A stretch of DNA of 64,000 nucleotides from Gemmatimonadota bacterium. GTDB lineage: Bacteria; Latescibacterota; UBA2968. Of the stretch, positions 16,653 through 26,197 are shown piece after piece. Position numbers and translations under genes: made by a program. The DNA is taken from contig VXRD01000120.1 in NCBI GenBank assembly GCA_009838845.1, positions 51,146 to 115,145 on the forward strand. Reading direction: 5' to 3'. Numbering within the stretch: the first letter of the stretch is position 1; the number at the start of each line of letters is the position of its first letter. Under the pieces are notes generated by a model. That model worked only from the letters and a program-made list of their open reading frames with translations, was not told the DNA's origin and ran no database searches.

Positions 16653-17428
16653 TCACTCCTCGCAATCAACGCTCTCGTCGTCGCAACGACAAGCCGTCTG
16701 GGCAATAAGCGCACAGTAAAAGCCAGTATCTTACTCATCAACCCGTGAATAGCGACCCGCTTTCCCTTTTGCATAGCTCTATACCCGTATTTTGCCACAT
16801 CGGCCCCCGTGGGCAATCCGCGCATATCGAACAAACGCGAACCCGTTGCACCTGCGGCGCGTTGAAAACCCGTCTCCGTTGCCCCTGGACACAGCGCAGT
16901 CACGCTCACACCCGTACCCTTTAACTCATTGGCAATCGCATCTGAAAGCGACAACACATACGCCTTAGTCGCAAAATACACAGCCATCCTCGGACCGGGC
17001 TGAAACGCCGCAGTCGAAGCCACATTCAAAATTCTTCCCCGACCTCTATCAATCAAATCCGGCAAAAACAACTTGGTCAAATGCGTCAAAGCGACAATAT
17101 TCACCTGCAACATATCCGCTTCGGCCGTCCAATCTGTCTCCGCGTAAAAACCATAAACCCCAAATCCGGCATTATTCACCAGATAATCCACGTCCCATCC
17201 CATTTCCCTGACCCTATCATAAACCTTCTCAGCCTCGCCCGGCACGGACAAATCGGCCACAATCACCTCGGCTCTCACACCATACTTCTCCCGCACTTCT
17301 TCTGCCAGATCGTGCAACTTATCCTCGGACCGCGCCGACAAAATCACATCAATCCCATCAGCCGCAAACACCCGCGCCAATTCCAAACCAATACCACTCG
17401 ACGCGCCCGTAATCAGTGCTATTGCCAT
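16649..17428 (-). CDS. Short-chain dehydrogenase/reductase
   Basis: 259 residues with AAGGAGG before the ATG. Cofactor motif GASSGIGLELA (8-18), NNAG (about 90), catalytic Ser in NVASTAAFQPG and Tyr-Lys in YFATK are all present; the sequence LSARSEDKLHDLAEEVREKY suggests NADP(H) preference through the Arg after the second strand. The C-terminal hydrophobic part, MSKILAFTVRLLPRRLVV, is typical of the DltE/YqjQ-like SDR subgroup that may act on lipid-like substrates. The substrate cannot be named. Confidence 0.88.
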   Translation of the reverse strand: MAIALITGASSGIGLELARVFAADGIDVILSARSEDKLHDLAEEVREKYGVRAEVIVADLSVPGEAEKVYDRVREMGWDVDYLVNNAGFGVYGFYAETDWTAEADMLQVNIVALTHLTKLFLPDLIDRGRGRILNVASTAAFQPGPRMAVYFATKAYVLSLSDAIANELKGTGVSVTALCPGATETGFQRAAGATGSRLFDMRGLPTGADVAKYGYRAMQKGKRVAIHGLMSKILAFTVRLLPRRLVVATTRALIARSD

Positions 17429-17553
17429 AAGACCCGCCTCCTTTTACCTCAATATGCAAAAAAAATCGCGCAATTGCGAACCTAATTATCTGCTTTACAG
17501 GTGCCCCAATTATAACTATTCTTGTTTTCCATCCCACAATCATTGAGGCAACC

Positions 17554-18582
17554 ATGAAACTATTGCAATTCGCACAACCCGAGCGAGGATCTCGCCTGGG
17601 GCTTGTCAAAGGCGACGAGATCTTTGACCTCACGGCCTGTGCCCCCTACCCGGCCTCGCTTCACGACCTCTATTATCGCCACGGGGGCAACAAAAACAGT
17701 ATTGAAACCACAGTAGAGTCAATCAATATCCGCAATGCGCCGCGCCTCTCACTCCGCGACCTCCTGGACAACACGGACGACCCCGATCAACCCCACCTCA
17801 TCAGCCCGGTAACCGCACCGGCAGATGCACCGCATAAATTGCGGATCTGGCTGGCGGGAGTCACCCACGAAGACAGCGCCAAATTGCGCGAAATCGAAGC
17901 CAAACAGGCCACGGGTGACGCCGTCAACGTCTATGATCAAAAATATCGGGAATGTGCACAGGGCGGCACGCCCGAACTCTTTGCCAAAAACGACACCGCT
18001 GCCCTCGTCGGACACGGCGGATGTATATCGCACCCGCACAACACCCAGCGCCTCGTACCCGAAACAGAACTCGTAACCATCTATGGCCTCAATGACACAG
18101 GCCAAATTGAGCGTTTGGGCTACACTGGCGGCAATGATTACACCGACAACGGCATCGAAGCCGAAAACCCACTCAACTTACCCCAGGCCAAAAACTGGTC
18201 CCACGGCTGCGCCAGCCTCGGTCCCCTGATGGTCACCAACTCGGCTTATGACAACAGCAGCGTAGCCGTCTCTTGTGAAGTGATACGCAACAACACGCGC
18301 ATAGCCTACAAAGAAGGGCATACCGGGCAAAACCATCTCAACATGCCCGACGGACTCTTTCACCTCGAACGATCGCTCTTTTCCCGCCTACCTCTTGAAC
18401 CCGACACCCTGCAAATCCTCTACTGGGGCACACCCATTGTCTTTTCCGACGACGACCTCGAAAGCGGCTTGCGCGAAGGCGACCGCGTGTGCATGACCTT
18501 TGAAGGCATTGGACCTCTCGAAAATCCCATCGTCGCTTTTCCGCAAACAAATCAACTGCAATGGCTGGATAATCACAGATGA
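17554..18582 (+). CDS. Fumarylacetoacetate hydrolase-family enzyme (AraD1-like)
   Basis: 342 residues. The fold is the FAH family: KLLQFAQPERGSRLGLVKGD at the N-terminus, IWLAGVTHEDSAKLRE, YDQKYREC, then the metal-binding acidic residues in PETELVTIYGLN and the conserved tail LREGDRVCMTFEGIGPLENP. Family members hydrolyse or isomerise acylpyruvate-type compounds; the closest named relatives I can recall act on 2-keto-3-deoxy sugar acids (AraD1 family). It is followed after 12 bp by the cytochrome c gene, which has its own strong ribosome-binding site, so the two are probably one transcript. The substrate is not evident. Confidence 0.75.
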   Translation: MKLLQFAQPERGSRLGLVKGDEIFDLTACAPYPASLHDLYYRHGGNKNSIETTVESINIRNAPRLSLRDLLDNTDDPDQPHLISPVTAPADAPHKLRIWLAGVTHEDSAKLREIEAKQATGDAVNVYDQKYRECAQGGTPELFAKNDTAALVGHGGCISHPHNTQRLVPETELVTIYGLNDTGQIERLGYTGGNDYTDNGIEAENPLNLPQAKNWSHGCASLGPLMVTNSAYDNSSVAVSCEVIRNNTRIAYKEGHTGQNHLNMPDGLFHLERSLFSRLPLEPDTLQILYWGTPIVFSDDDLESGLREGDRVCMTFEGIGPLENPIVAFPQTNQLQWLDNHR

Positions 18583-18594
18583 AAAGGAGGCACC

Positions 18595-18987
18595 ATGAAC
18601 CGCTCGCTACTCATCGCACTCATTCTCACAATCAGTTCCCTCATCTCTCTGATCGTCACCGCATCTTTCGCCCAAATTCCCGACACCTACACCAACTTAA
18701 AAGTCCTGCCCAAAGACATCAAAAAAGCGCAACTCATGCAGTACATGAAAGATTTTAGCAAAGCCTTGGGCGTGCGCTGTCACGCTTGCCACAAAGGGGA
18801 AGAAGGCCAATCCCTATCCACTTACGACTTTGCCTCAGACGAAAACCCCCGCAAAGACATTGCGCGCCTCATGATCACCATGACACAAAAAATCAACGGC
18901 GAAATCCTCAAAGACTTCAAAGAAGGACAATTCACCCAGATCACCTGCCAGACCTGCCATCGGGGACAACAAGTACCGGACGCCTGA
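18595..18987 (+). CDS. Exported two-CxxCH cytochrome c (reaction-centre-subunit-like family)
   Basis: 130 residues, AAAAGGAGG before the ATG. A signal peptide (LLIALILTISSLISLIVTAS, cleaved near FAQ) directs it to the periplasm. Two haem-binding motifs are present, CHACH (about 63) and CQTCH (about 120). The stretch NLKVLPKDIKKAQLMQYMKD and the distance between the motifs match the small cytochrome family annotated as photosynthetic reaction centre cytochrome c subunit-like, found in many non-phototrophs. It is probably an electron carrier for a periplasmic oxidation. No phototrophy genes are present. Confidence 0.85.
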   Translation: MNRSLLIALILTISSLISLIVTASFAQIPDTYTNLKVLPKDIKKAQLMQYMKDFSKALGVRCHACHKGEEGQSLSTYDFASDENPRKDIARLMITMTQKINGEILKDFKEGQFTQITCQTCHRGQQVPDA

Positions 18988-19144
18988 CATCTCCTCTCCC
19001 CCCGGAAGATGCGAGATGCCCTGTTTTTTCGCCATAATTTACCAACCGGTCAACTAATCATATTATTTTACTAATTAACAACACCTTACATAAATACATT
19101 TCCTTAAAATTTGCCATTCTCTCGCAAAAAAATACGCTCTACAT

Positions 19145-19173
19145 TTGACAAAATTCATTATCCCTCGTAAATT
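19145..19173 (+). promoter_or_regulatory. Sigma70-type promoter for the pyruvate dehydrogenase operon
   Basis: TTGACA (19145-19150) matches the -35 consensus exactly; after a 17-bp spacer comes TAAATT (19168-19173), 4 of 6 to the -10 consensus. It lies 80 bp upstream of the aceE start and in the 265-bp gap after the cytochrome gene, which holds no other recognisable gene. This also argues against an aceE start at TTG 19145. Confidence 0.6.
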
Positions 19174-19252
19174 TCACACACAGAAGAGACATTTGGATAA
19201 GCGCGTATATTTCAAATACCCGTCATTGCACCACAGAACAAAGGGGTTTACC

Positions 19253-21958
19253 ATGGCCGATTCTGTCGCACCAGGTACATTTCGCGATACCGATCCCATC
19301 GAAACCGAAGAATGGATCGAATCACTGGCTTATGTTCTGCAAAACGGAGGTCACGACCGCGTGCGCTATTTGCTCGACCGCCTCGAACAAGAAGCACAAA
19401 AAAGTCTGGGCGTTGACATTCCCTTCGCATCCCATACGCCTTATATCAACACCATCTCCCGCGACAAACAACTGCCCTATCCGGGCGACCGCGAAATCGA
19501 GCGCCGCATAAAAAGTCTCGTGCGCTGGAATGCCATGGCCATGGTCACCCGTGCCAACAAAGAAGCCGACGGCATTGGCGGTCACATCTCCACCTTTGCA
19601 TCGGCTGCCACGCTATACGAAGTGGGCCAAAATCACTTCTTCAAAGCGCCCGATGGCGATTTCTCCGGAGATCAGGTCTTCTTCCAGGGCCATGCCTCGC
19701 CCGGCATGTATGCCCGCGCCTTCCTCGAAGGTCGGCTGAGCACCGAACACCTCGAAAACTTCCGCCGCGAACTCCGCAATCCCGGCGGCCTATCTTCCTA
19801 TCCCCACCCCTATCTCATGCCCGACTTCTGGCAATTCCCCACGGTATCCATGGGACTTGGTCCCCTCGTGGGCATCTTCCAGGCTCGCTTCAACCGATAC
19901 CTCGAAGACCGCGGCCTCAAATCGACCCGCGATTCCAAAGTCTGGGTCTTCGTCGGCGACGGCGAAACAGACGAACCCGAAACCCTCGGCGCCATCAGCC
20001 TGGCAACCCGCGAACAACTCGACAACCTCATCTTTGTGATCAATTGCAACCTGCAACGCCTCGACGGTCCCGTGCGCGGCAATAGCAAGATCATCCAGGA
20101 ACTCGAACAAGTCTTTCGCGGCGCCGGCTGGAATGTCATCAAAATTATATGGGGAGACGATTGGGACGCACTACTCGAAAAAGACACCCAGGGTCTGCTT
20201 CAGGAACGCATGGAAGAAGTCGTCGATGGCCAATACCAGAAATACACCGTCGAATCCGGCGAATACATCCGCCACGACTTTTTTGGCACCCATCCCGACC
20301 TCCTCAAAATGGTCGAACACCTCTCGGACGAACAACTCCAAAAATTGCGTCGCGGGGGTCACGATCCTGAAAAAGTGTACGCCGCCTTCAAAGCCGCCGT
20401 GGAACACAAGGGCGCACCAACTGTTATCCTGGCCAAAACCATCAAAGGCTATGGCCTGGGCGAAGCTGGCGAAGGCCGCAACATGACCCACCAGCAAAAA
20501 AAGCTCGAAGAAGACGAAATGCGAGAATTTAAGCGGCGCTTTGACATACCCATCTCTGACAGCGAAGTGGGCAAAGCACCCTTTTATCGTCCCCCCGACG
20601 ACAGTCCTGAAATGCAGTACTTGCAACAACGCCGAAACGAACTCGGCGGATATTTGCCCGCTCGAAGCGTTCGAGCCAAACCCATTCAGGCACCCTCGCG
20701 CGAGGTATTTGACGAAGCCTTCAAAGGTACAGGCGACCGCCAGGCCTCTACGACCATGGCTTTTGCGCGTCTGTTTGCCAAACTCGCTCGCGATAAAGAC
20801 ATCGGCAAACTGCTCGTTCCCATCATCCCGGACGAAGCCCGCACCTTTGGTATGGATTCCCTATTTCGGCAACTCGGCATCTACTCACACATGGGGCAGA
20901 TATACGAACCCGTTGACGCGGGCAACATCAGCTACTATAGGGAAGCACAAGACGGCCAAATACTCGAAGAAGGCATCAACGAAGCCGGTGCCATGTCCTC
21001 ATTCATCTGCGCTGGCACAGCTTATGCCACACACGGCGTCAACACCATCCCATTCTACATCTACTATTCCATGTTCGGATTTCAGCGCGTGGGCGACCTC
21101 ATGTGGCTGGCCGGCGATATCCGCTGCAAGGGCTTTCTCTTAGGCGGAACAGCTGGACGCACCACGCTCAACGGCGAAGGTCTCCAGCACGAAGACGGGC
21201 ACAGCCACATTCTCGCCTCATCTGTTCCCAACTGTATTGCCTACGACCCGGCCTATGCTTACGAGATTGCCATCATCATCCAGGACGGCATTCGACGCAT
21301 GTACCAGGAACAGGAAGATGTTTATTACTACATGACCCTGGGCAATGAAAACTACGAACACCCCCCCATGCCCAAAGGCGTTGAAGAAGGCATCGTCAAA
21401 GGCATTTATCCGCTCAAGACGCACGAAACACAACAGGGCCAGCATAAAGTTCAGCTCTTTGGCAGTGCATCCATCCTTCGCGAAACCCTGCGCGCGCAAG
21501 AAATCCTCGCCGCCGAATACAATATTTCTGCCGACGTGTGGAGCGTCACCTCATACAAAGAACTGCGGCGAGACGCGCTTGAGACCGAGCGGTGGAACAT
21601 GCTGCATCCAACGCGGCGAAAGAAAAAGCCGTATATCGTCAAAGTACTCGAAAAAACCGATGGCCCAATCGTCGCTGCCTCCGATTACATGAAAGCCCTA
21701 CCCGAAATGATCCGCCCCTGGGTACCCGAAGACATGATGGTCCTCGGCACAGATGGATTTGGGCGCAGCGACACGCGCCAGGCTCTGCGCCGGCATTTTG
21801 AAGTTGACGCCGAGTGCATCGCTGTGGGCGCGCTTTACGCCCTGGCAAAACAGGGGAAAATCAAACGCGAACAGGTCGCTACAGCCATCGACGAACTCGG
21901 CATTGACCCCGAGAAAGTCGATCCCGTATCAGCAGGCCCCGTCACGACGTACTATTAA
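19253..21958 (+). CDS. aceE: Pyruvate dehydrogenase E1 component, homodimeric type
   Basis: 901 residues from ATG 19253 with AAAGGGG upstream; E. coli AceE has 887. Recognisable parts are TEEWIESLAYVLQNGG, GHISTFASAATLYEVGQNHFF, the thiamine-diphosphate motif VFVGDGETDEPETLGAI with FVINCNLQRLDGPVRGN, and IKGYGLGEAGEGRNMTHQQK. It decarboxylates pyruvate and transfers the acetyl group to the E2 lipoyl arm. It is first in an operon with aceF (25 bp gap) and lpdA, a complete pyruvate dehydrogenase complex in the gammaproteobacterial-type E1 form rather than the alpha/beta type. Confidence 0.97.
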   Translation: MADSVAPGTFRDTDPIETEEWIESLAYVLQNGGHDRVRYLLDRLEQEAQKSLGVDIPFASHTPYINTISRDKQLPYPGDREIERRIKSLVRWNAMAMVTRANKEADGIGGHISTFASAATLYEVGQNHFFKAPDGDFSGDQVFFQGHASPGMYARAFLEGRLSTEHLENFRRELRNPGGLSSYPHPYLMPDFWQFPTVSMGLGPLVGIFQARFNRYLEDRGLKSTRDSKVWVFVGDGETDEPETLGAISLATREQLDNLIFVINCNLQRLDGPVRGNSKIIQELEQVFRGAGWNVIKIIWGDDWDALLEKDTQGLLQERMEEVVDGQYQKYTVESGEYIRHDFFGTHPDLLKMVEHLSDEQLQKLRRGGHDPEKVYAAFKAAVEHKGAPTVILAKTIKGYGLGEAGEGRNMTHQQKKLEEDEMREFKRRFDIPISDSEVGKAPFYRPPDDSPEMQYLQQRRNELGGYLPARSVRAKPIQAPSREVFDEAFKGTGDRQASTTMAFARLFAKLARDKDIGKLLVPIIPDEARTFGMDSLFRQLGIYSHMGQIYEPVDAGNISYYREAQDGQILEEGINEAGAMSSFICAGTAYATHGVNTIPFYIYYSMFGFQRVGDLMWLAGDIRCKGFLLGGTAGRTTLNGEGLQHEDGHSHILASSVPNCIAYDPAYAYEIAIIIQDGIRRMYQEQEDVYYYMTLGNENYEHPPMPKGVEEGIVKGIYPLKTHETQQGQHKVQLFGSASILRETLRAQEILAAEYNISADVWSVTSYKELRRDALETERWNMLHPTRRKKKPYIVKVLEKTDGPIVAASDYMKALPEMIRPWVPEDMMVLGTDGFGRSDTRQALRRHFEVDAECIAVGALYALAKQGKIKREQVATAIDELGIDPEKVDPVSAGPVTTYY

Positions 21959-21983
21959 CTCAATCCGCGATTAAGGAGGTCTC

Positions 21984-23249
21984 GTGGCAACCGAATTTAA
22001 ACTTCCCGATCTCGGCGAAGGTGTAGAAGCCGGCGATGTAGTCAGCGTACTCGTTGCCGAAGGCGACACTATTGAAATTGATCAGAGCGTAGTCGAGCTC
22101 GAAACCGACAAAGCCCTCGTTGAAGTACCCAGCAGTGTTGCTGGCACCATCACAAAAATACACATTAGTGCCGGAGACCGCGTACCCGTGGGCAGCTTAT
22201 TGATCTCCGTTGAAGAAGGCGAACAACAAGTCACAGCGGACCCTGAGCCGGAAGCCGAAGCACCAGCTCCTGCACCAGAAGAAAAGCCCGAACCCACCGC
22301 CAGAGCACCCGAACCAACACCTCCCTCACCCAGACCACCAGCACCCACATCAAACGGCGATCCCATTCCCGCAGCGCCATCCACGCGGCGGCTCGCGCGA
22401 GAACTCGGCGTAGATCTCACCCAGGTCGCTGGCTCTGGCCCCGGTGGACGCATCTCACAAGACGATGTCAAAGCCGCTGTACGCGATCAGCAAACAGGTG
22501 GTATTGCGCCAACAGCACCCGTCGAATTGCCCGACTTCTCGAGATGGGGCAACATCGAGCGCCAACCCCTCAGCAAAGTTCGGCAGATTATAGCAAAAAA
22601 TATGAGCCAGGCCTGGCAACAGGTGGCTCATGTCACGCAATTTGATCGCGCAGACGTCACAGATCTCGAGGCATTTCGGCAGCGCAACAAAGAAAGAACC
22701 GAAGCACTGGGTGCCAAACTGACGCCAACGGTCCTCGCGCTAAAAGCAATCATCACCGCGCTCAAGACCTTTCCGCAATTCAACGCCAGCCTCGATGCGG
22801 GGACCAATGAGATTATTCTCAAACACTACTACAACCTCGGCATCGCAGTTGACACCGAGCGCGGCTTACTCGTTCCCGTCATCAAAGACGTCGATCGCAA
22901 AGACATCCTGGAATTGGCTCTCGAACTCGGCGACATCAGCCAGCGCGCGCGCACCAGCAAAATTGGCCTCGACGAACTACAAGGCGGCACATTCACCGTC
23001 ACCAACCTGGGCAGCCTGGGCGTGGGCGAATTTACCCCCATCGTCAACCATCCCGAAGTTGCAATATTAGGACTCGGACGCGCCAGAGAAGAAGCCACCG
23101 TGCGCGAAGGGCGCATCGAACCCCGTCTCATCATGCCTTTGGCACTCTCTTATGATCACCGCGTTATTGACGGCGCCGACGGCGCGCGATTCATGCGAAA
23201 AATCGTCGATGCACTCGAAAACCCGGAACTCATGCTCATGGGCGGATAA
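21984..23249 (+). CDS. aceF: Pyruvate dehydrogenase E2, dihydrolipoyl acetyltransferase
   Basis: 421 residues from a GTG start with a perfect AAGGAGGT. One lipoyl domain (lipoylated lysine K43 in ETDKALVEVP), a Pro/Ala/Glu-rich flexible linker (about 85-125), a peripheral-subunit-binding domain (about 131-166, PSTRRLARELGVD..GPGGRISQDDV) and a catalytic domain with the active His-Asp in SYDHRVIDG (H392, D396). It moves the acetyl group to CoA and forms the core of the complex. A single lipoyl domain is fewer than the three in E. coli. Middle gene of aceE-aceF-lpdA. Confidence 0.96.
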   Translation: MATEFKLPDLGEGVEAGDVVSVLVAEGDTIEIDQSVVELETDKALVEVPSSVAGTITKIHISAGDRVPVGSLLISVEEGEQQVTADPEPEAEAPAPAPEEKPEPTARAPEPTPPSPRPPAPTSNGDPIPAAPSTRRLARELGVDLTQVAGSGPGGRISQDDVKAAVRDQQTGGIAPTAPVELPDFSRWGNIERQPLSKVRQIIAKNMSQAWQQVAHVTQFDRADVTDLEAFRQRNKERTEALGAKLTPTVLALKAIITALKTFPQFNASLDAGTNEIILKHYYNLGIAVDTERGLLVPVIKDVDRKDILELALELGDISQRARTSKIGLDELQGGTFTVTNLGSLGVGEFTPIVNHPEVAILGLGRAREEATVREGRIEPRLIMPLALSYDHRVIDGADGARFMRKIVDALENPELMLMGG

Positions 23250-23263
23250 ACTGGAGAAATCAC

Positions 23264-24676
23264 ATGGCCGAAACGCACAAAACCGATCTCCTCGTAATCG
23301 GCGGCGGTCCCGGTGGATATACAGCGGCCTTTCGCGCTGCTGACCTGGGCTTGCAAGTTACCCTCGTCAATGCCGACGACAACCTCGGTGGCACCTGTTT
23401 ATTACGCGGATGCATCCCATCCAAAGCCCTGCTCCACGTTGCCGAACTCATCACCGAAGCCAGTGAAGCCAGAACGTATGGCCTCACCTTTGGCGATCCC
23501 AAAATCGATCTGGACGCCCTGCGAGGCTGGAAAGACAACATCATCACCCGCCTCTCAACTGGACTGTCTGGCCTGGTGCGCCAGCGCAAAGTCACCCACC
23601 TGACGGGCTACGCGCAATTTGAGAATTCGCAAAGCGCGTCTATCGAAGGCGATGGGGATATCGACCGCGTAGAATTTGAACACGCCATCATCGCCACGGG
23701 TTCTCGCCCTGTCGCCCTTCCAATTTTTGCGCTCGACACACCGCGCATTTTGGACTCGACAACAGCGCTCGACCTCGACGAAATACCCAAAAGCCTCCTC
23801 GTCGTAGGCGGGGGCATCATCGGCCTCGAACTCGGCAGTGTTTACGCCGCATTGGGAAGCACCGTCACAGTCGTCGAAATGACCGACACTCTCTTGCCCG
23901 GCACCGACCCCGACCTGGTCAAACCCCTCGAAACCCGATTGCGTCAGGCATTCAGCGCCATACACACCAGCACGCGCGTCACGCATATCGAAGAAGTCAA
24001 CACCGGTATTGAAGTACACTGGGAAGGCGAAGAATCGAAAACATCCGAAATATTCGACCGCGTCCTCCTCTGCATTGGCCGACGCCCAAATACAGATAAT
24101 ATCGGCCTTGAAAACACGGACATTGTACCCAACGATCAGGGATTCATCGAAGTCGATTCACAAATGCGTACAAACGACCCTCGCCTCTTTGCAATCGGCG
24201 ACGCCGTCCCAGGTCCCGGCCTCGCCCATAAAGCCGCGCACGAAGGCAAAATCGCCGCCGAAATTCTCGCCGGTGAACCCGCGTCTTTTGACGCACTAAT
24301 ACCCTCAGTTGTGTACACCGATCCCGAAATTGCATGGGTGGGCCTGACCGAAACCGACGCTCTCAAACAAGACCGCAAAGTCGATATCGTGCGCTTCCCC
24401 TGGGCTGCCCTGGGCAAAGCGCATGCCATTGGGCGCATCGAAGGCCAGACCAAGCTCATTGTCGATCCCTATACCCAACGCGTACTCGGCATGGGCATCG
24501 TGGGACCAAACGCGGGCGACCTCATCGCCGAAGGCGTGCTCGCCATTGAAATGGCTGCCGTTGCAGAAGACATTGCCCACACCATTCACCCCCACCCCTC
24601 CCTCGCCGAATCCATCGGCATTGCCTCAGAAATCCACCTCGGCTCTGCGACCGACGTGTACATGCCCAAAAAATAG
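23264..24676 (+). CDS. lpdA: Dihydrolipoamide dehydrogenase (E3)
   Basis: 470 residues, GGAG upstream. FAD-binding GGGPGGYTAAFRAADLG, the redox disulfide in GGTCLLRGCIPSKALLHV (the usual C-L-N-V-G-C reads C-L-L-R-G-C), the NAD site VVGGGIIGLELGSVYAALGS and the C-terminal catalytic His-Glu pair in HPHPSLAE are present. It reoxidises the lipoyl arm of E2 using NAD+. Last gene of the operon, 14 bp after aceF; the stop codon lies 2 bp from the convergent sulfatase gene. Confidence 0.96.
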   Translation: MAETHKTDLLVIGGGPGGYTAAFRAADLGLQVTLVNADDNLGGTCLLRGCIPSKALLHVAELITEASEARTYGLTFGDPKIDLDALRGWKDNIITRLSTGLSGLVRQRKVTHLTGYAQFENSQSASIEGDGDIDRVEFEHAIIATGSRPVALPIFALDTPRILDSTTALDLDEIPKSLLVVGGGIIGLELGSVYAALGSTVTVVEMTDTLLPGTDPDLVKPLETRLRQAFSAIHTSTRVTHIEEVNTGIEVHWEGEESKTSEIFDRVLLCIGRRPNTDNIGLENTDIVPNDQGFIEVDSQMRTNDPRLFAIGDAVPGPGLAHKAAHEGKIAAEILAGEPASFDALIPSVVYTDPEIAWVGLTETDALKQDRKVDIVRFPWAALGKAHAIGRIEGQTKLIVDPYTQRVLGMGIVGPNAGDLIAEGVLAIEMAAVAEDIAHTIHPHPSLAESIGIASEIHLGSATDVYMPKK

Positions 24677-24678
24677 CT

Positions 24679-26088
24679 TCACACACTCAAATCCCCATAC
24701 TGCACCTGCAACCTTCGCAACTCGGCCTTCAACTCCACCACCAGATCTGCGTACGCCTCATCTCCGTACACATTTCGCAATTCATTGGGATCCTCTTGCA
24801 AATCGAACAACTCCCAGTAATCGCCCTCGGCATAATATTCAATCAGCTTGTAGCGATCCGTACGCACGCCGCGGTGCGGGCCAATGCGGTGCGGTGTAAA
24901 ATACTGGAACGACGGTTCTGACATCGCCTCTGCCCCCTTGCCGTGCAGCACCCACGAATCCTCAAAATAGGCGTAATAAACAGACGTACGCCAATCATCC
25001 GGCTCTGTCCCCTGGAGCAATGGACGCAAACTCTCGCCCTGCACACCTTCGGGAATTTCGACACCTGCAAAATCCAGAATCGTCGGCGCAAAATCCACAT
25101 TCATCACCAGCGCATCAGTCACATTCCCGCTAATACCCCCATTTGGATAGCGCACCACCAGCGGAATGCGAATCGACGGCTCGTACATAAACCGCTTGTC
25201 GTACCATCCGTAATCCCCCAAAAAATACCCGTGATCCGACGTGTAAATCACCAGCGTATCGTCAGCCCAACCCGTCTCATCCAGATAATCCAGCACCCGC
25301 CCCAGGTTCTCATCCACACCGTAAATCGTGCGATACCGATCCTTCATAAAACGCTGATAAATCCAGTCCTTCTTTTCCCCTTCACTCAAACCCTCGGGTA
25401 TATCGTCGTAATCGGGCGCCAGACTAATATCAAACTTCATATCTTCAGCCAGAGCCGCAATCTTCCGCGTCGCAAAATCATCGCCATACGTCTCCGGCTG
25501 GGGAATCTCGATATCCTCAAAAAGATGCGCGTGTCGGGGTGCAGGCGTAAACGGACGATGTGGTGCCTTAAACTGATACACCAGACAGAAAGGCTGTTCC
25601 CCATCCAACCCCTTCAAAAATTCAAGCGCCATATCCGTCGTTATATCCGTGGCATACCCCTCCTTTACGACCTCCTTCCCATCGTCGATATACGTCGGAT
25701 CAAAATACACGCCCTGCCCGGGATGAATACACCACGTATCAAACCCACGTGGATCCTGCCGGATATGATACTTGCCAAACAACGCAGTCTTGTATCCCGC
25801 GGCGCGAAGCAACTCGGGAAACGTCGGCACATTCGGATCCAGATACTCAATCGCATCGGCTCTCTCGGAATTTCCACGAATACCGTGGACATGTGAAAAA
25901 CATCCCGTCAGCACCGTACCCCGCGCAGGCGCGCACAGCGCATTGGTCGAAAAACAATTGTTAAACCGCGTACCCTCATTCCCAATGCGATCCAGATTGG
26001 GCGTATGCAAAATCGGATTGCCATAACTGCTCATCTCGCGCGGCGTGTGGTCATCGGTCATCACAAACAAAATATTCGGTCGCTTCAT
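24679..26088 (-). CDS. Sulfatase (formylglycine-dependent, Cys type)
   Basis: 469 residues, AAGGAGT upstream, no signal peptide, so probably cytoplasmic or exported by another route. Metal ligands are in NILFVMTDDHTP, the active-site motif is CAPAR (C52), preceded by NCFSTNAL, and further conserved parts are ALFGKYHI, TLVIYTSDHGYFLGDYGWYD and the C-terminal YWELFDLQEDPNELRN. The cysteine must be converted to formylglycine by a separate enzyme not seen here. Choline-sulfatase-like or sugar-sulfatase activity is possible; the substrate is not shown by sequence. Confidence 0.93.
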   Translation of the reverse strand: MKRPNILFVMTDDHTPREMSSYGNPILHTPNLDRIGNEGTRFNNCFSTNALCAPARGTVLTGCFSHVHGIRGNSERADAIEYLDPNVPTFPELLRAAGYKTALFGKYHIRQDPRGFDTWCIHPGQGVYFDPTYIDDGKEVVKEGYATDITTDMALEFLKGLDGEQPFCLVYQFKAPHRPFTPAPRHAHLFEDIEIPQPETYGDDFATRKIAALAEDMKFDISLAPDYDDIPEGLSEGEKKDWIYQRFMKDRYRTIYGVDENLGRVLDYLDETGWADDTLVIYTSDHGYFLGDYGWYDKRFMYEPSIRIPLVVRYPNGGISGNVTDALVMNVDFAPTILDFAGVEIPEGVQGESLRPLLQGTEPDDWRTSVYYAYFEDSWVLHGKGAEAMSEPSFQYFTPHRIGPHRGVRTDRYKLIEYYAEGDYWELFDLQEDPNELRNVYGDEAYADLVVELKAELRRLQVQYGDLSV

Positions 26089-26103
26089 TTTTACTCCTTG
26101 TGC

Positions 26104-26197
26104 GAATCAACGAATCAACGAATCAACGAATGGAGTTCGCACCGACTTTGGGTGGTTGGGCGGGATTCGTCTATTCGTCTATTCGCGCTTTTCTCGT
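26104..26197. repeat. Two short tandem repeat tracts between the sulfatase and Mug genes
   Basis: Three copies of GAATCAAC plus a partial unit run from 26104 to about 26131. Between 26165 and 26210 the unit CTATTCGT occurs four times in two pairs; the last copies overlap the end of the mug gene and supply its stop codon. The two unit types are near reverse complements of each other (6 of 8 bases), so an imperfect hairpin could form. Confidence 0.75.
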